DNA of 42,176 bases from SIG603 sp964370775 (GCA_964370775.1 CAYJKT010000023.1:1-42176), one strand, 5' to 3'. Shown: positions 24,751-32,691, counted from the stretch's first letter. The notes: generated from the sequence alone by a model not told the origin. Numbers and translations: made by a program.

Positions 24751-25692
24751 ATGAGTGAAGTAGTTAAAATACCAACCAGAGATGGCTATGGTGACGAAAT
24801 TTTAGAGCTTGGCAGAGAGAATAAAAACATATATGTAGTAGATTGCGACATTGGTAAATCTTGTAAAACTGTAGCATTTAGCACAGAGTTACCTAATCAG
24901 CACGTAAATGTTGGAATAGCAGAGCAAAACGCTTGTGGAGTAGCTGCTGGACTTGCGACAACAGGTAAAATACCTTTTGTTACAACGTATGCAGTATTTG
25001 GTAGCATGAGAATGAGCGAGCAAATTCGTCAAGAAGTGTGTTACCCAATGCTTAATGTAAAAATTGCGTGCTCTCATGGTGGGTTAACACCAGCTAACGA
25101 CGGTGCAAGCCACCAAGGTATTGAGGACATGGGTATTCTTAGAACTATCCCTAATATGACTGTTTGTATGCCTGCTGATTATAATGCAACAAGAAAACTA
25201 GTTAGAGCAGCAGCCGAGATGTATGGGCCTGTGTACTTGAGATTTACAAGAGACGGCGTGCCGAATATATATGATGAAAATACTGAGTTTATTCTAGGAA
25301 AAGCCAATAGAATAATGGACGGTACGGATATTACTATCATAGGTAATGGTGACGTTTTGAACTTAGCGATAGAATCTGCTGAACTGCTTAGAAAAGACGG
25401 CTACTCAGTTAGCGTGTTGGATATGCACACAATTAAACCTCTTGATGTTGAAGCTGTTAAGGCAGAGATAGCTAAGACTGGTAAAATTGTAACTGTAGAA
25501 GACCACAATATTTTGAATGGCTTAGGCAGTGCAGTTTGCGAAGTAGTAGCTGAAGAAGGCAGAGGCATTGTTAAAAGAATTGGCATTCAAGACAAGTTTG
25601 GCGAGTCTGCTCCGTATGAAAGCTTGCTTGCTAAAAACGGAATTACTGTAGAAAACATTATAAATAATTGTAAGGAGTTAATGAATAAATGA
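24751..25692 (+). CDS. Transketolase, C-terminal (pyrimidine-binding) subunit
   Basis: The 313-residue protein supplies the pyrimidine-binding and C-terminal domains. The catalytic glutamate is in VGIAEQNACGVAAGLA and the C-terminal domain contains VEDHNILNGLGSAV. The gene abuts the N-terminal subunit gene and overlaps the dehydrogenase gene by 4 bp. All three are therefore translationally coupled. Confidence 0.95.
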   Translation: MSEVVKIPTRDGYGDEILELGRENKNIYVVDCDIGKSCKTVAFSTELPNQHVNVGIAEQNACGVAAGLATTGKIPFVTTYAVFGSMRMSEQIRQEVCYPMLNVKIACSHGGLTPANDGASHQGIEDMGILRTIPNMTVCMPADYNATRKLVRAAAEMYGPVYLRFTRDGVPNIYDENTEFILGKANRIMDGTDITIIGNGDVLNLAIESAELLRKDGYSVSVLDMHTIKPLDVEAVKAEIAKTGKIVTVEDHNILNGLGSAVCEVVAEEGRGIVKRIGIQDKFGESAPYESLLAKNGITVENIINNCKELMNK

Positions 25693-26654
25693 AAATTGTA
25701 GTACTAGACGGATATACTCTAAATCCAGGGGATATAAGCTGGGAAGGTTTAGAGAAATTAGGCGAACTAACAGTTTATGATAGAACTAATGTAAAAAATG
25801 AAGCAGAAATCATAGAGAGAATTGGCGATGCTGATGCAGTTTTTACAAACAAAACACCATTAAGTGAAAATACTATAAACGCTTGCCCTAGCATAAAATA
25901 TATTGGTGTTTTAGCAACTGGATATAATGTTGTAGATACAGTTGCTGCAAAAGCTAAAAACATACCTGTGTGTAATGTGCCGACTTATGGTACAGATGCT
26001 GTGGGCCAATTTGCAATTGCAATGCTTTTAGAGATTTGCCACAATGTTGCACATCATAGCAATGCTGTGCATGATGGCAGATGGGAGAACAACAAAGACT
26101 GGTGCTTCTGGGATTATCCTCTTATCGAATTATCTGGCAAAACAATGGGTATTATCGGCTTCGGTAGAATTGGTCAAAGTACAGGTAGAATTGCAAAAGC
26201 TATGGGCATGAACGTTATAGCCCATGATACTTTTGTGTCAGACAGTGGTAAAGAACTAGCTGAGTATGTAGATTTAGACACACTTCTAGATAAATCAGAT
26301 GTAATCGCTCTGCATTGCCCTCTTTTCCCAGAAACTGAGGGAGTTATTTGCAAAGAGAATATAGCTAAAATGAAAGACGGCGTGATTATTCTTAACAATA
26401 GCCGTGGGCCTCTAATTGTAGAGCAAGACTTAGCAGATGCGTTGAACTCTGGCAAAGTATATGCTGCTGGTTTAGATGTTGTATCAGCTGAGCCTATCAG
26501 CGGAGATAACCCATTGTTAAAGGCTAAAAACTGTATTATCACACCACACATAAGCTGGGCGCCAAAAGAGAGCCGTTCAAGACTTATGAATATAGCTGTG
26601 GATAATTTAGTGTCTTTCGTTGGTGGAAAAACAATAAATTCAGTTAATATGTAA
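25689..26654 (+). CDS. D-isomer-specific 2-hydroxyacid dehydrogenase
   Basis: A 321-residue NAD-dependent dehydrogenase similar to glycerate/hydroxypyruvate reductases. The Rossmann motif GIIGFGRIGQSTG sits in the middle; the catalytic residues are Arg in NNSRGPLIV, Glu in VVSAEPI and His in ITPHISWAPKESR. It reduces a 2-keto acid or oxidises a D-2-hydroxyacid; which one is not clear. It is the last gene of the racemase/transketolase operon, followed by a terminator. Hydroxypyruvate is also a transketolase donor, which may explain the pairing, but this is inference. Confidence 0.93.
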   Translation: MKIVVLDGYTLNPGDISWEGLEKLGELTVYDRTNVKNEAEIIERIGDADAVFTNKTPLSENTINACPSIKYIGVLATGYNVVDTVAAKAKNIPVCNVPTYGTDAVGQFAIAMLLEICHNVAHHSNAVHDGRWENNKDWCFWDYPLIELSGKTMGIIGFGRIGQSTGRIAKAMGMNVIAHDTFVSDSGKELAEYVDLDTLLDKSDVIALHCPLFPETEGVICKENIAKMKDGVIILNNSRGPLIVEQDLADALNSGKVYAAGLDVVSAEPISGDNPLLKAKNCIITPHISWAPKESRSRLMNIAVDNLVSFVGGKTINSVNM

Positions 26655-26660
26655 ATTAAT

Positions 26661-26692
26661 AAGCGATGTAGTTGATTTCTACATCGCTTTTG
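26661..26692 (+). terminator. Terminator after the dehydrogenase operon
   Basis: AAGCGATGTAG and CTACATCGCTT form a perfect 11-bp stem with a 7-nt loop, followed by TTTT. It starts 7 bp after the stop codon. Confidence 0.88.
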
Positions 26693-26701
26693 GTATATAA
26701 T
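26672..26701 (+). promoter_or_regulatory. Possible GH88 promoter overlapping the terminator
   Basis: TTGATT, 18 bp, TATAAT. The -35 falls in the terminator loop, so the stem lies in the spacer. The -10 is a perfect match and a GH88 ribosome binding site (AGGAGG) follows at a normal distance. Confidence 0.45.
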
Positions 26702-26736
26702 ATAGTAAAGTATTTTATGTATTTAGGAGGAATAAT

Positions 26737-27900
26737 ATGAGTTTTTCAGAAAAAACAGAGATTAATGAACTTCAAACAAAATTAGCACTTGAAACAGCAT
26801 GTAATCAACTGTTAAATAATTTAGATGAATTTACCTATAAATTTCAAGTTGATACAAGCGAAAATGGTTTTTATATTCCTTGTGGGAACAAAAGTTGGAC
26901 GTCAGGCTTTTGGACAGGCGAACTATGGTTAGCTTATGAAAATACTCATGATGAAAGGTATAAAACTTCTGCGTCTATTCAAGTGTTAGATTTTTACAGA
27001 AGAATTAAAGAGTTAGACGATATAAACAACCACGATATGGGATTTTTGTACAGTTTATCATGCGTATCAGCTTATAAACTAACAAAAGATGAAATCGCAA
27101 AAAAAGCTGCAATCAAGGCAGCTGATTATCTTATCTCACGTTTTAACGAACGTGGTGAGTACATTCAAGCATGGGGGCCTATTGGTGCAGTCGATTGTCA
27201 AAGGCTTATAATTGACTGCTTGATGAACATGCCTATATTATTTTGGACAAGCGACATAACAGGTGACACGAAGTACAAAGACATTGCAACAAAGCATATT
27301 AAAACAACAATGAAACATATCGTTAGAGAAGATAACTCAACATATCATACATACTTTTTTGACCCTATAACTGGTAAGCCAGAGAGAGGCTCAACGCAAC
27401 AAGGGTACAAGGACGGCTCAGCGTGGGCAAGGGGGCAATCTTGGGGTGTATATGGTATTGCCTTAGCTTATAAATACTTAAAAGATGAAAAATATATAGA
27501 CTTATTTTACAAAGTGACTGACTACTTTATAGACAACTTACCGTCTGATTTAGTTCCTTTTTGGGATTTCACGTTCTCCGACGGCGCAGAAGAACCGAGA
27601 GACTCCTCTGCTGGTGTTATAGCAGTTTGCGGTATGTTAGAAATGAGCAAGTACCTTCCAAAAGAGAAATCTGAACATTATGTAAGCTGTGCTAAAAAAA
27701 TTCTGTTAGCCACAGTGCAAAACTGTAGCGTAACAGACTATAAAAAATCTAACGGATTGTTGCTTCATGGAACTTATGCAAAATCTTCTCCGTATAACCC
27801 ATGCAAAGATAAAGGTGTTGACGAGTGTAACACTTGGGGCGATTACTTCTACTTAGAAGCACTAACAAGATTGTCGATTGATTGGAATACTTATTGGTGA
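26737..27900 (+). CDS. Glycoside hydrolase family 88 unsaturated glucuronyl hydrolase
   Basis: It removes the 4,5-unsaturated uronic acid left on oligosaccharides after polysaccharide lyase action, releasing a keto-sugar acid. The 387-residue (alpha/alpha)6 barrel shows the two conserved aspartates (Asp100 in NNHDMGF and Asp160 in LIIDCLMN), the WTSGFWTGELWLAYE block, SAWARGQSWGVYG and the C-terminal WGDYFYLEAL. No signal peptide, so the substrate is imported. A sulfatase elsewhere in the window hints at glycosaminoglycan-type substrates, but the genes are far apart. Its stop is 1 bp from the stop of the converging phosphoesterase gene. Confidence 0.94.
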   Translation: MSFSEKTEINELQTKLALETACNQLLNNLDEFTYKFQVDTSENGFYIPCGNKSWTSGFWTGELWLAYENTHDERYKTSASIQVLDFYRRIKELDDINNHDMGFLYSLSCVSAYKLTKDEIAKKAAIKAADYLISRFNERGEYIQAWGPIGAVDCQRLIIDCLMNMPILFWTSDITGDTKYKDIATKHIKTTMKHIVREDNSTYHTYFFDPITGKPERGSTQQGYKDGSAWARGQSWGVYGIALAYKYLKDEKYIDLFYKVTDYFIDNLPSDLVPFWDFTFSDGAEEPRDSSAGVIAVCGMLEMSKYLPKEKSEHYVSCAKKILLATVQNCSVTDYKKSNGLLLHGTYAKSSPYNPCKDKGVDECNTWGDYFYLEALTRLSIDWNTYW

Positions 27901-27901
27901 T

Positions 27902-28600
27902 TTACGCTTTACCAGTTCTAATAACTTCTGCAAAAGAGTTCGGAAGTTCACTCGCTTCAATTTCTTTTGCAAGGCTTTCGTTGTCATAACTCACTCTAAC
28001 ATATTCAGCGACCATGTCATCATCACAAGATAGAACAACGTATCCAGCTCTGTTATCACCGTCTTTAGGGCGACCTACACTACCTGCATTGATAAACAGT
28101 TTATCGCCGACATTTTTAGTGTAAAAATTATGAGTGTGTCCAAAAATCAGAATGTCTGCATCTGTTTCACTTGCAATAAGCTCTTGTTTTTCGGTATCTT
28201 CATAAAAAATGTATTCTGAGTTAGAGTTAGGGCTACCATGTGATACGAGAATACGCTTACCACAAAAATCAATATTAAATGACATAGGTAAATCATTTAA
28301 AAATGCAACATTTTCAGATGTCAGCTTATCATACGTCCATTTACTTTGATCGAACTTATCTGTAAAAGTAGTCTCTTTTTTATCGAAAGAGGCTACTTTT
28401 TGGTCGTGGTTTCCCATAACAGAACAAATACCTTGTTCTCGCATTTTGTTTAGAACTTCATTTGGGTTGGTGTTGTAACCAACTGAGTCGCCAGTACAGT
28501 ATATCTCTGTAATTTGTTTGTTTTTAATATCTGCTAAAACTGCTTCTAATGCTCTGACATTACTGTGAATATCAGATAAAATTGCAATGCTTTTCTTCAT
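27902..28600 (-). CDS. Calcineurin-like metallophosphoesterase (YfcE/MJ0936-like)
   Basis: A 232-residue two-metal phosphodiesterase or phosphatase. All motifs are present in order: SDIHSN, GDSVGY, GNHD, SHG and GHTH, followed by NAGSVGRP. The length fits small cytoplasmic enzymes of this superfamily; the substrate is unknown. It is the second gene after the thioredoxin-like gene (6-bp gap) and should share its promoter and operators. No terminator separates it from the convergent GH88 gene. Confidence 0.92.
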   Translation of the reverse strand: MKKSIAILSDIHSNVRALEAVLADIKNKQITEIYCTGDSVGYNTNPNEVLNKMREQGICSVMGNHDQKVASFDKKETTFTDKFDQSKWTYDKLTSENVAFLNDLPMSFNIDFCGKRILVSHGSPNSNSEYIFYEDTEKQELIASETDADILIFGHTHNFYTKNVGDKLFINAGSVGRPKDGDNRAGYVVLSCDDDMVAEYVRVSYDNESLAKEIEASELPNSFAEVIRTGKA

Positions 28601-28606
28601 ATAACC

Positions 28607-29113
28607 TTATTGTACTCCCATATCTGCTAAAATAACTCTCATTTGCTCTTCTGTTAATCCACCTTGGTGAACTGTAAATACATGCTCACCTGTAGTTGTA
28701 TCTGCATACATCAAAAATTCAATCGCTAAATCTTCACTTGGTACATACGGTGAGCCGTCAGCGTTAACCAAAACTTGTGTTGGAATTACTTGGATAGGAA
28801 AATCAGCTGATGCATTCGGATTTTTCCATACGTCTACAAATTGAATTATAGCTTTATTTTGCATTTCTTCGTTAAGGCTCACAAGCACTGGTGCCATTTC
28901 CTTGCATGGAACACACTCATCTGCACCAAAGTCAATAATCATCGGCATGTTATTGGCTGTTAATTCTTCTAAATTTACACTTGTTACATTTAGTGGGTAT
29001 TCGCTGTCGTCCACTACCGAAGATGAAGAACTACTTTGAAATGCCCAGATTAATGCTACTATTATTACCATAACAGCAGGAACTATTATTTTGAGATACT
29101 TATTTTTTGACAT
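28607..29113 (-). CDS. Membrane-anchored thioredoxin-like protein (CVPC)
   Basis: A 168-residue protein with one N-terminal membrane anchor (about residues 8-24, IIVPAVMVIIVALIWAF), a Ser-rich linker and an extracytoplasmic thioredoxin fold. The redox motif is Cys67-Val-Pro-Cys70 and the cis-proline is in VIPTQ. It should reduce or exchange disulfides outside the membrane or receive electrons from a CcdA-type protein, not encoded here. I prefer the second of two close ATGs because GGAG lies 7 bp before it but only 1 bp before the first (29119). The promoter is flanked by two operator palindromes. Confidence 0.88.
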   Translation of the reverse strand: MSKNKYLKIIVPAVMVIIVALIWAFQSSSSSSVVDDSEYPLNVTSVNLEELTANNMPMIIDFGADECVPCKEMAPVLVSLNEEMQNKAIIQFVDVWKNPNASADFPIQVIPTQVLVNADGSPYVPSEDLAIEFLMYADTTTGEHVFTVHQGGLTEEQMRVILADMGVQ

Positions 29114-29136
29114 ATACATACTCCTTTAGATTAATC

Positions 29137-29156
29137 ATATCAAATATTTTTGATAT
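29137..29156. promoter_or_regulatory. Operator 1 of the thioredoxin-like operon
   Basis: ATATCAAA and TTTGATAT arms with a TATT centre form a perfect 8+8 bp inverted repeat just downstream of the -10 box on the minus strand, covering the expected start site. The ATCAA-6-TTGAT core resembles ArsR-family operators as known from Firmicutes. Confidence 0.65.
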
Positions 29157-29160
29157 AACA

Positions 29161-29189
29161 AGTATAATCTAAAAGTGTTGCAATGTCAA
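29161..29189 (-). promoter_or_regulatory. Promoter of the thioredoxin-like / phosphoesterase operon
   Basis: On the minus strand: TTGACA, 17 bp, TATACT. It lies between the two copies of the palindrome. Confidence 0.8.
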
Positions 29190-29193
29190 GATA

Positions 29194-29213
29194 AAATCAA
29201 ATATTCTTGATAT
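29194..29213. promoter_or_regulatory. Operator 2 of the thioredoxin-like operon
   Basis: AAATCAAA-TATT-CTTGATAT matches operator 1 at 18 of 20 positions. It lies 4 bp upstream of the -35 box, 57 bp centre to centre from operator 1, and directly after the stop codon of the URO-D-like gene. Confidence 0.65.
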
Positions 29214-29215
29214 GA

Positions 29216-30463
29216 CTATAAATTTTCTACCACACCCATAGCAATATCAGCCCATCTTTTAATATTTTCTGGCTTATAAGAAACTGTGGATAAGTCTTTA
29301 AGCAAAAATTCAACTCTAATATCATGATTTTTGCCGATATCACAAATGTTTTGAATATGTGCTTTAACTGCATTTTCATCTAAAGTAGTTGAAGCAAAAA
29401 CTGCTGGTGTAGGTTTATTTGATAGTATAATTTTAGGGTCTAGTTTTGAAGCAAAGTTTTCTGGGTTGCTCCAAGGACTACAAGAAATCTTCTTTATATT
29501 TTTGATTTCCTGTACAATATCAAGCCTATCATCAAGCCTTTCACAGCAACCATAATAGAACATGCCATAATAAGGTGCGATTTTTTTCATATAATCAATC
29601 TCAAACTCCTTAGTGATAGTAGGGGAGACAAAGCCAAATAATTGAGCCATTCCAAAGCCCCAGCTATGATAACTATCATTTGAAATACCTGCTCCAAAGT
29701 CAGGCAAAAGTTCGTCAGTATATGTATGTGTACAATGACACTCATTTGCTGAAGTATTAAATAAACCTAGCGCGTTACATTGTTCAATTCCAGAAATCAA
29801 GTTATTTGTCAGCCTTGCCATAAGCTCGTGCATGTACTCAGGTCTATCATATATATCAAGATAAATTTGCTCAACGCTCATTAACTCAGCAAGTAAATCC
29901 CAAACTTGAAGCCTTAAGTATACACCACCAGCTTGTTTAATTGGCATAATTCCACCAAAAATTTCGTTAGCTATATCTAAATCTTCCTTTGATTTTTCAT
30001 TGTCTAAGCTAACTTTTAGTGGAGTTATTTTATCTAAATCTTCGTCAGTCTCAAATTGGTTTATATAAGCATGAGAAACAACATTGTTATTAGAATCAGT
30101 AGTAGCAACATTTTCTATCGACTCAATACCTTGCCCAGTATTTGAAGCGACAAAAGGGATTGTAAAGTAAGGTTCAACCACCATATCAACAGGGAAGTTA
30201 TTCCACTTATATATAGTTTTGCGTAGCCTATCTTCAATTCTTTTTAGTTGTGGGTCCTCACACATAAGCGTAAGACTACCGTCATAATTTAGCTCATGCC
30301 AAGGTAGTTGCTCTATTGTTATCATAGGTCTTGTGTTGTCTAATCTGTTTAAAGACTTCCATAGCTCCATTTTTTTGCGTTGTAATGGAAGTGTCGCAAT
30401 CTCCATATATTTATGTGCTAAACCTCTTAAAGTTTCTTTATCACTTTGACTTATATTAATCAT
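29216..30463 (-). CDS. Uroporphyrinogen decarboxylase / methyltransferase-like (URO-D fold) protein
   Basis: A 415-residue TIM-barrel protein distantly like URO-D and corrinoid-dependent methyltransferases (MtaA/CmuA type). The alignment rests on overall order (MPIKQAGGVYLRLQVWDL, the DRPEYMHELMARL helix, the KKIAPYYGMFYYGCCE strand) and is weaker than for other genes. Where MtaA-type proteins have a zinc-binding HxC, this one reads YGCC, so His appears replaced by Tyr. Real porphyrin decarboxylation is unlikely. AGGAGG precedes the ATG and a 10-bp hairpin lies directly upstream of it. It is divergent from an AraC regulator, its probable controller. Substrate unknown. Confidence 0.75.
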   Translation of the reverse strand: MINISQSDKETLRGLAHKYMEIATLPLQRKKMELWKSLNRLDNTRPMITIEQLPWHELNYDGSLTLMCEDPQLKRIEDRLRKTIYKWNNFPVDMVVEPYFTIPFVASNTGQGIESIENVATTDSNNNVVSHAYINQFETDEDLDKITPLKVSLDNEKSKEDLDIANEIFGGIMPIKQAGGVYLRLQVWDLLAELMSVEQIYLDIYDRPEYMHELMARLTNNLISGIEQCNALGLFNTSANECHCTHTYTDELLPDFGAGISNDSYHSWGFGMAQLFGFVSPTITKEFEIDYMKKIAPYYGMFYYGCCERLDDRLDIVQEIKNIKKISCSPWSNPENFASKLDPKIILSNKPTPAVFASTTLDENAVKAHIQNICDIGKNHDIRVEFLLKDLSTVSYKPENIKRWADIAMGVVENL

Positions 30464-30474
30464 AATCTGCCTCC

Positions 30475-30499
30475 TGTTATTATTAATAAAATAATAACA
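30475..30499. promoter_or_regulatory. Inverted repeat in the 5' leader of the URO-D-like gene
   Basis: TGTTATTATT and AATAATAACA form a perfect 10-bp inverted repeat with a 5-bp centre, touching the AGGAGG of the minus-strand gene. It could be a DNA-binding site or an mRNA hairpin. Confidence 0.4.
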
Positions 30500-30621
30500 T
30501 AGAAAAATTTATTATAGCTCTCTAACATAAAGCTAAAACTCACCAAAAGTAATATATTTACGAAAGCTTCACAACTTTATTATCTCTGTGTGCTAAACTA
30601 AGTTTGTGAGGAGTGTTTAAT

Positions 30622-31362
30622 ATGCTACAACTATACGGATACGAAACAGTTAAACCAACATGGAAAGTAACAGAAACAGAAAGTACGTTTTTTATGAGAT
30701 TTTACGTCATAGAAAGTGGGGAAGTGGAGTACAGTTTTGACGGTAATATAACAAAGCTAAAAAAGGGCAAAGCATATTGTTTTCCCACAAACACGCCATA
30801 TAGCATTAGTCATAATATAGAAAACCCATTAAAATGCTTGTATGTTCATATTGATCTTACTCCACTAATTTTAGATAGATTAATTGAGATAGATATTGAA
30901 AATGACATAGTACTTAATCATTTGTGTGAAAGCATGAAACATATTAGCATTACAGAAAAATATGAGCGTAACGGAATGTTGCAAACTGGGTTAACCCAGT
31001 GTATAGTTACGGTTCTTAAAAGTAAGGGACTTTTCAGTTCAATAGATAAGAGACTGGTTGAAAGCATAGAGTTTATGGTTTCGGATTTAAGTGAAAATAT
31101 AACTATTTCTGATATTGCAAAAAACTGTGGCTATCACCCTAAATATTACAATAAATTATTTACAGATAGCATGGGTGTAACTCCATATCAATTTTTCTTA
31201 CAGCTTAAAATGAAAAAAGCGTTATCCTTATTAAAAGAGGGCAACAGCGTACTGAACACAGCTGTTCAGATAGGATATGCTGATGAAAAAAGTTTTTGCA
31301 GAATTTTTAAAAAGATGTATGGAATATCACCTTTAAAAGCTAAATCGAGTTATTTCATATAA
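30622..31362 (+). CDS. AraC-family transcriptional regulator
   Basis: A 246-residue regulator with an N-terminal cupin-like sensing domain (about 1-130; MRFYVIESGEVEYSF, KGKAYCFPTNTPY) and a C-terminal double helix-turn-helix (about 150-246; ITISDIAKNCGYHPKYYNKL and VLNTAVQIGYADEKSFCRIF, then KMYGISPLKAK). Such proteins usually sense a sugar or related small molecule and act near their own gene. ATG at 30622 has GAGGAG 8 bp upstream; an in-frame GTG at 30613 overlaps that site. It is divergent from the URO-D-like gene and followed after 80 bp by a sugar isomerase-like gene. Confidence 0.93.
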   Translation: MLQLYGYETVKPTWKVTETESTFFMRFYVIESGEVEYSFDGNITKLKKGKAYCFPTNTPYSISHNIENPLKCLYVHIDLTPLILDRLIEIDIENDIVLNHLCESMKHISITEKYERNGMLQTGLTQCIVTVLKSKGLFSSIDKRLVESIEFMVSDLSENITISDIAKNCGYHPKYYNKLFTDSMGVTPYQFFLQLKMKKALSLLKEGNSVLNTAVQIGYADEKSFCRIFKKMYGISPLKAKSSYFI

Positions 31363-31392
31363 AAATTGATTTTATCTTGCTAATTGTAACGT

Positions 31393-31422
31393 TTGATGAT
31401 ATTATATATAAACCGATAATAT
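31393..31422 (+). promoter_or_regulatory. Possible promoter of the isomerase/epimerase gene
   Basis: TTGATG, 18 bp, TAATAT in the 80-bp gap after the AraC gene. Very A/T-rich surroundings lower the weight. Confidence 0.35.
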
Positions 31423-31442
31423 TATAGTATGAGGTTTTGCGA

Positions 31443-32219
31443 ATGATTACGATTTTTGACGCAATTAGTGGCTTTAGTATAGATGAAAAAAATAATAAAT
31501 ACAAACTGCTTAATGACATTGGTTTTCATGGTGTAACCTTAGGTTGGACAAGCAATTTTGGTGACGAAAATTTTAAGCTTAATCCCGATTTAGCAAGAAA
31601 ATCAGGTTTGTTTGTAGAGAATGTTCACGCTTGTTTTAGGGGCGCTAACAATATTTGGAGAGATAAAATAGACGGAGACACAACGGCTGAAAAGCTGATA
31701 ACAACAGTTAATGAGTGTGCTGATTTAGAAGTGCCGACCATCGTAATTCATCTAACCAGTGGAAGCACTCCTCCAGCTAAAAGCGATATTGGCTTAAAAC
31801 GACTAAACAATATTATAGAAATTGCTGAAAAAAGAGATATTAAACTGGCTTTTGAAAACTTGAGAGAGCACACAAATTTAGATTTTGTTTTATCGCATTT
31901 TCAATCAAACCATGTAGGTTTTTGTTATGATAGCGGCCACAATTTTTTTGCAAATCCAGATATAGATTTCTTAAAAAAATATGGAAACAGACTTTTTGCA
32001 TTACATTTGCACGATAATGACAGAGTAAACGACTTACACCAAATACCATTTGATGGTGGTATTGATTGGGATAATCTAATGGATAAAATTAACCAAACAG
32101 GCTATCCTGGTGCGACTTCTCTTGAAATTCTGTTTGACGAATATAGTAATGAAAATATAGAAGATACATTAATAAAAGCTTATAATTCGGCGAAAATACT
32201 TAATGGAATGAGAAAATAA
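31443..32219 (+). CDS. Sugar phosphate isomerase/epimerase-like TIM barrel
   Basis: A 258-residue member of the xylose isomerase-like / AP endonuclease 2 superfamily. Metal-ligand patterns are visible in order: Glu in LAFENLREH, Asp in FCYDSGHNF, His in ALHLHDND and Glu in TSLEILFDE. These enzymes isomerise or epimerise sugars, or act on inositol-type substrates; the substrate here is unknown. ATG at 31443 has GAGG 8 bp upstream. Probably part of the AraC-controlled group with the URO-D-like gene. Confidence 0.88.
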   Translation: MITIFDAISGFSIDEKNNKYKLLNDIGFHGVTLGWTSNFGDENFKLNPDLARKSGLFVENVHACFRGANNIWRDKIDGDTTAEKLITTVNECADLEVPTIVIHLTSGSTPPAKSDIGLKRLNNIIEIAEKRDIKLAFENLREHTNLDFVLSHFQSNHVGFCYDSGHNFFANPDIDFLKKYGNRLFALHLHDNDRVNDLHQIPFDGGIDWDNLMDKINQTGYPGATSLEILFDEYSNENIEDTLIKAYNSAKILNGMRK

Positions 32220-32228
32220 ATATTCATA

Positions 32229-32266
32229 AAAAAAAGATGAACCAGCTTGTATGGTTCATCTTTTGT
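32229..32266. terminator. Bidirectional terminator between the isomerase and flavodoxin genes
   Basis: AAAAGATGAACCA pairs perfectly with TGGTTCATCTTTT over a 7-nt loop. A and T runs on either side serve both converging genes. Confidence 0.9.
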
Positions 32267-32271
32267 GCTAT

Positions 32272-32691
32272 TTAGATTGAATTTGCTATTTGTTCAGCCC
32301 ATTCAACTGTTTTGTTAATATCAGCCTCTGTTACAGAACCTTTTTTAAATAGAGAAGATTTTACTGTAATACCTAGAGGAGTACCAGCGATTTCTACTCC
32401 GTTAGCTTTTGCCAATGAAATTACGTGGTCTAAACCAGAAGTGTCGCCAGTGCCGTTAATAACATAGAATGCTAAGTATTTTACTCTTGATGGATTTATG
32501 TCTTTGCAGTATTGCTCAACAGGTTGTGGTGCTTTACCAGTCATCTCAACACCTATAAAAACAATTTTGTCGCCATCATTTGGGTATGCTGGTGGCATTT
32601 TATCGCTAACGCATTTGAATTTTCCTCCTAGTGCCTCAGCGATTGGTTGAGCTAGTCCGTTTTTTGAACAATGTAATGATTTAGCTTTCAT
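32272..32691 (-). CDS. Flavodoxin-like protein
   Basis: A 139-residue single-domain protein with an alternating alpha/beta pattern like short-chain flavodoxins: first strand and turn KAKSLHCSKNGLAQPIAEAL, then KIVFIGVEMTGKAP and YLAFYVINGTGDTSGL. The canonical phosphate loop of flavodoxins (S/TxTGNT) is replaced by HCSKNGLA, so FMN binding is possible but unproven. ATG at 32691 has GGAAGGA upstream; an earlier GTG (32709) overlaps it. It is a single-gene unit, divergent from the V-ATPase operon. No partner gene is evident. Confidence 0.7.
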   Translation of the reverse strand: MKAKSLHCSKNGLAQPIAEALGGKFKCVSDKMPPAYPNDGDKIVFIGVEMTGKAPQPVEQYCKDINPSRVKYLAFYVINGTGDTSGLDHVISLAKANGVEIAGTPLGITVKSSLFKKGSVTEADINKTVEWAEQIANSI

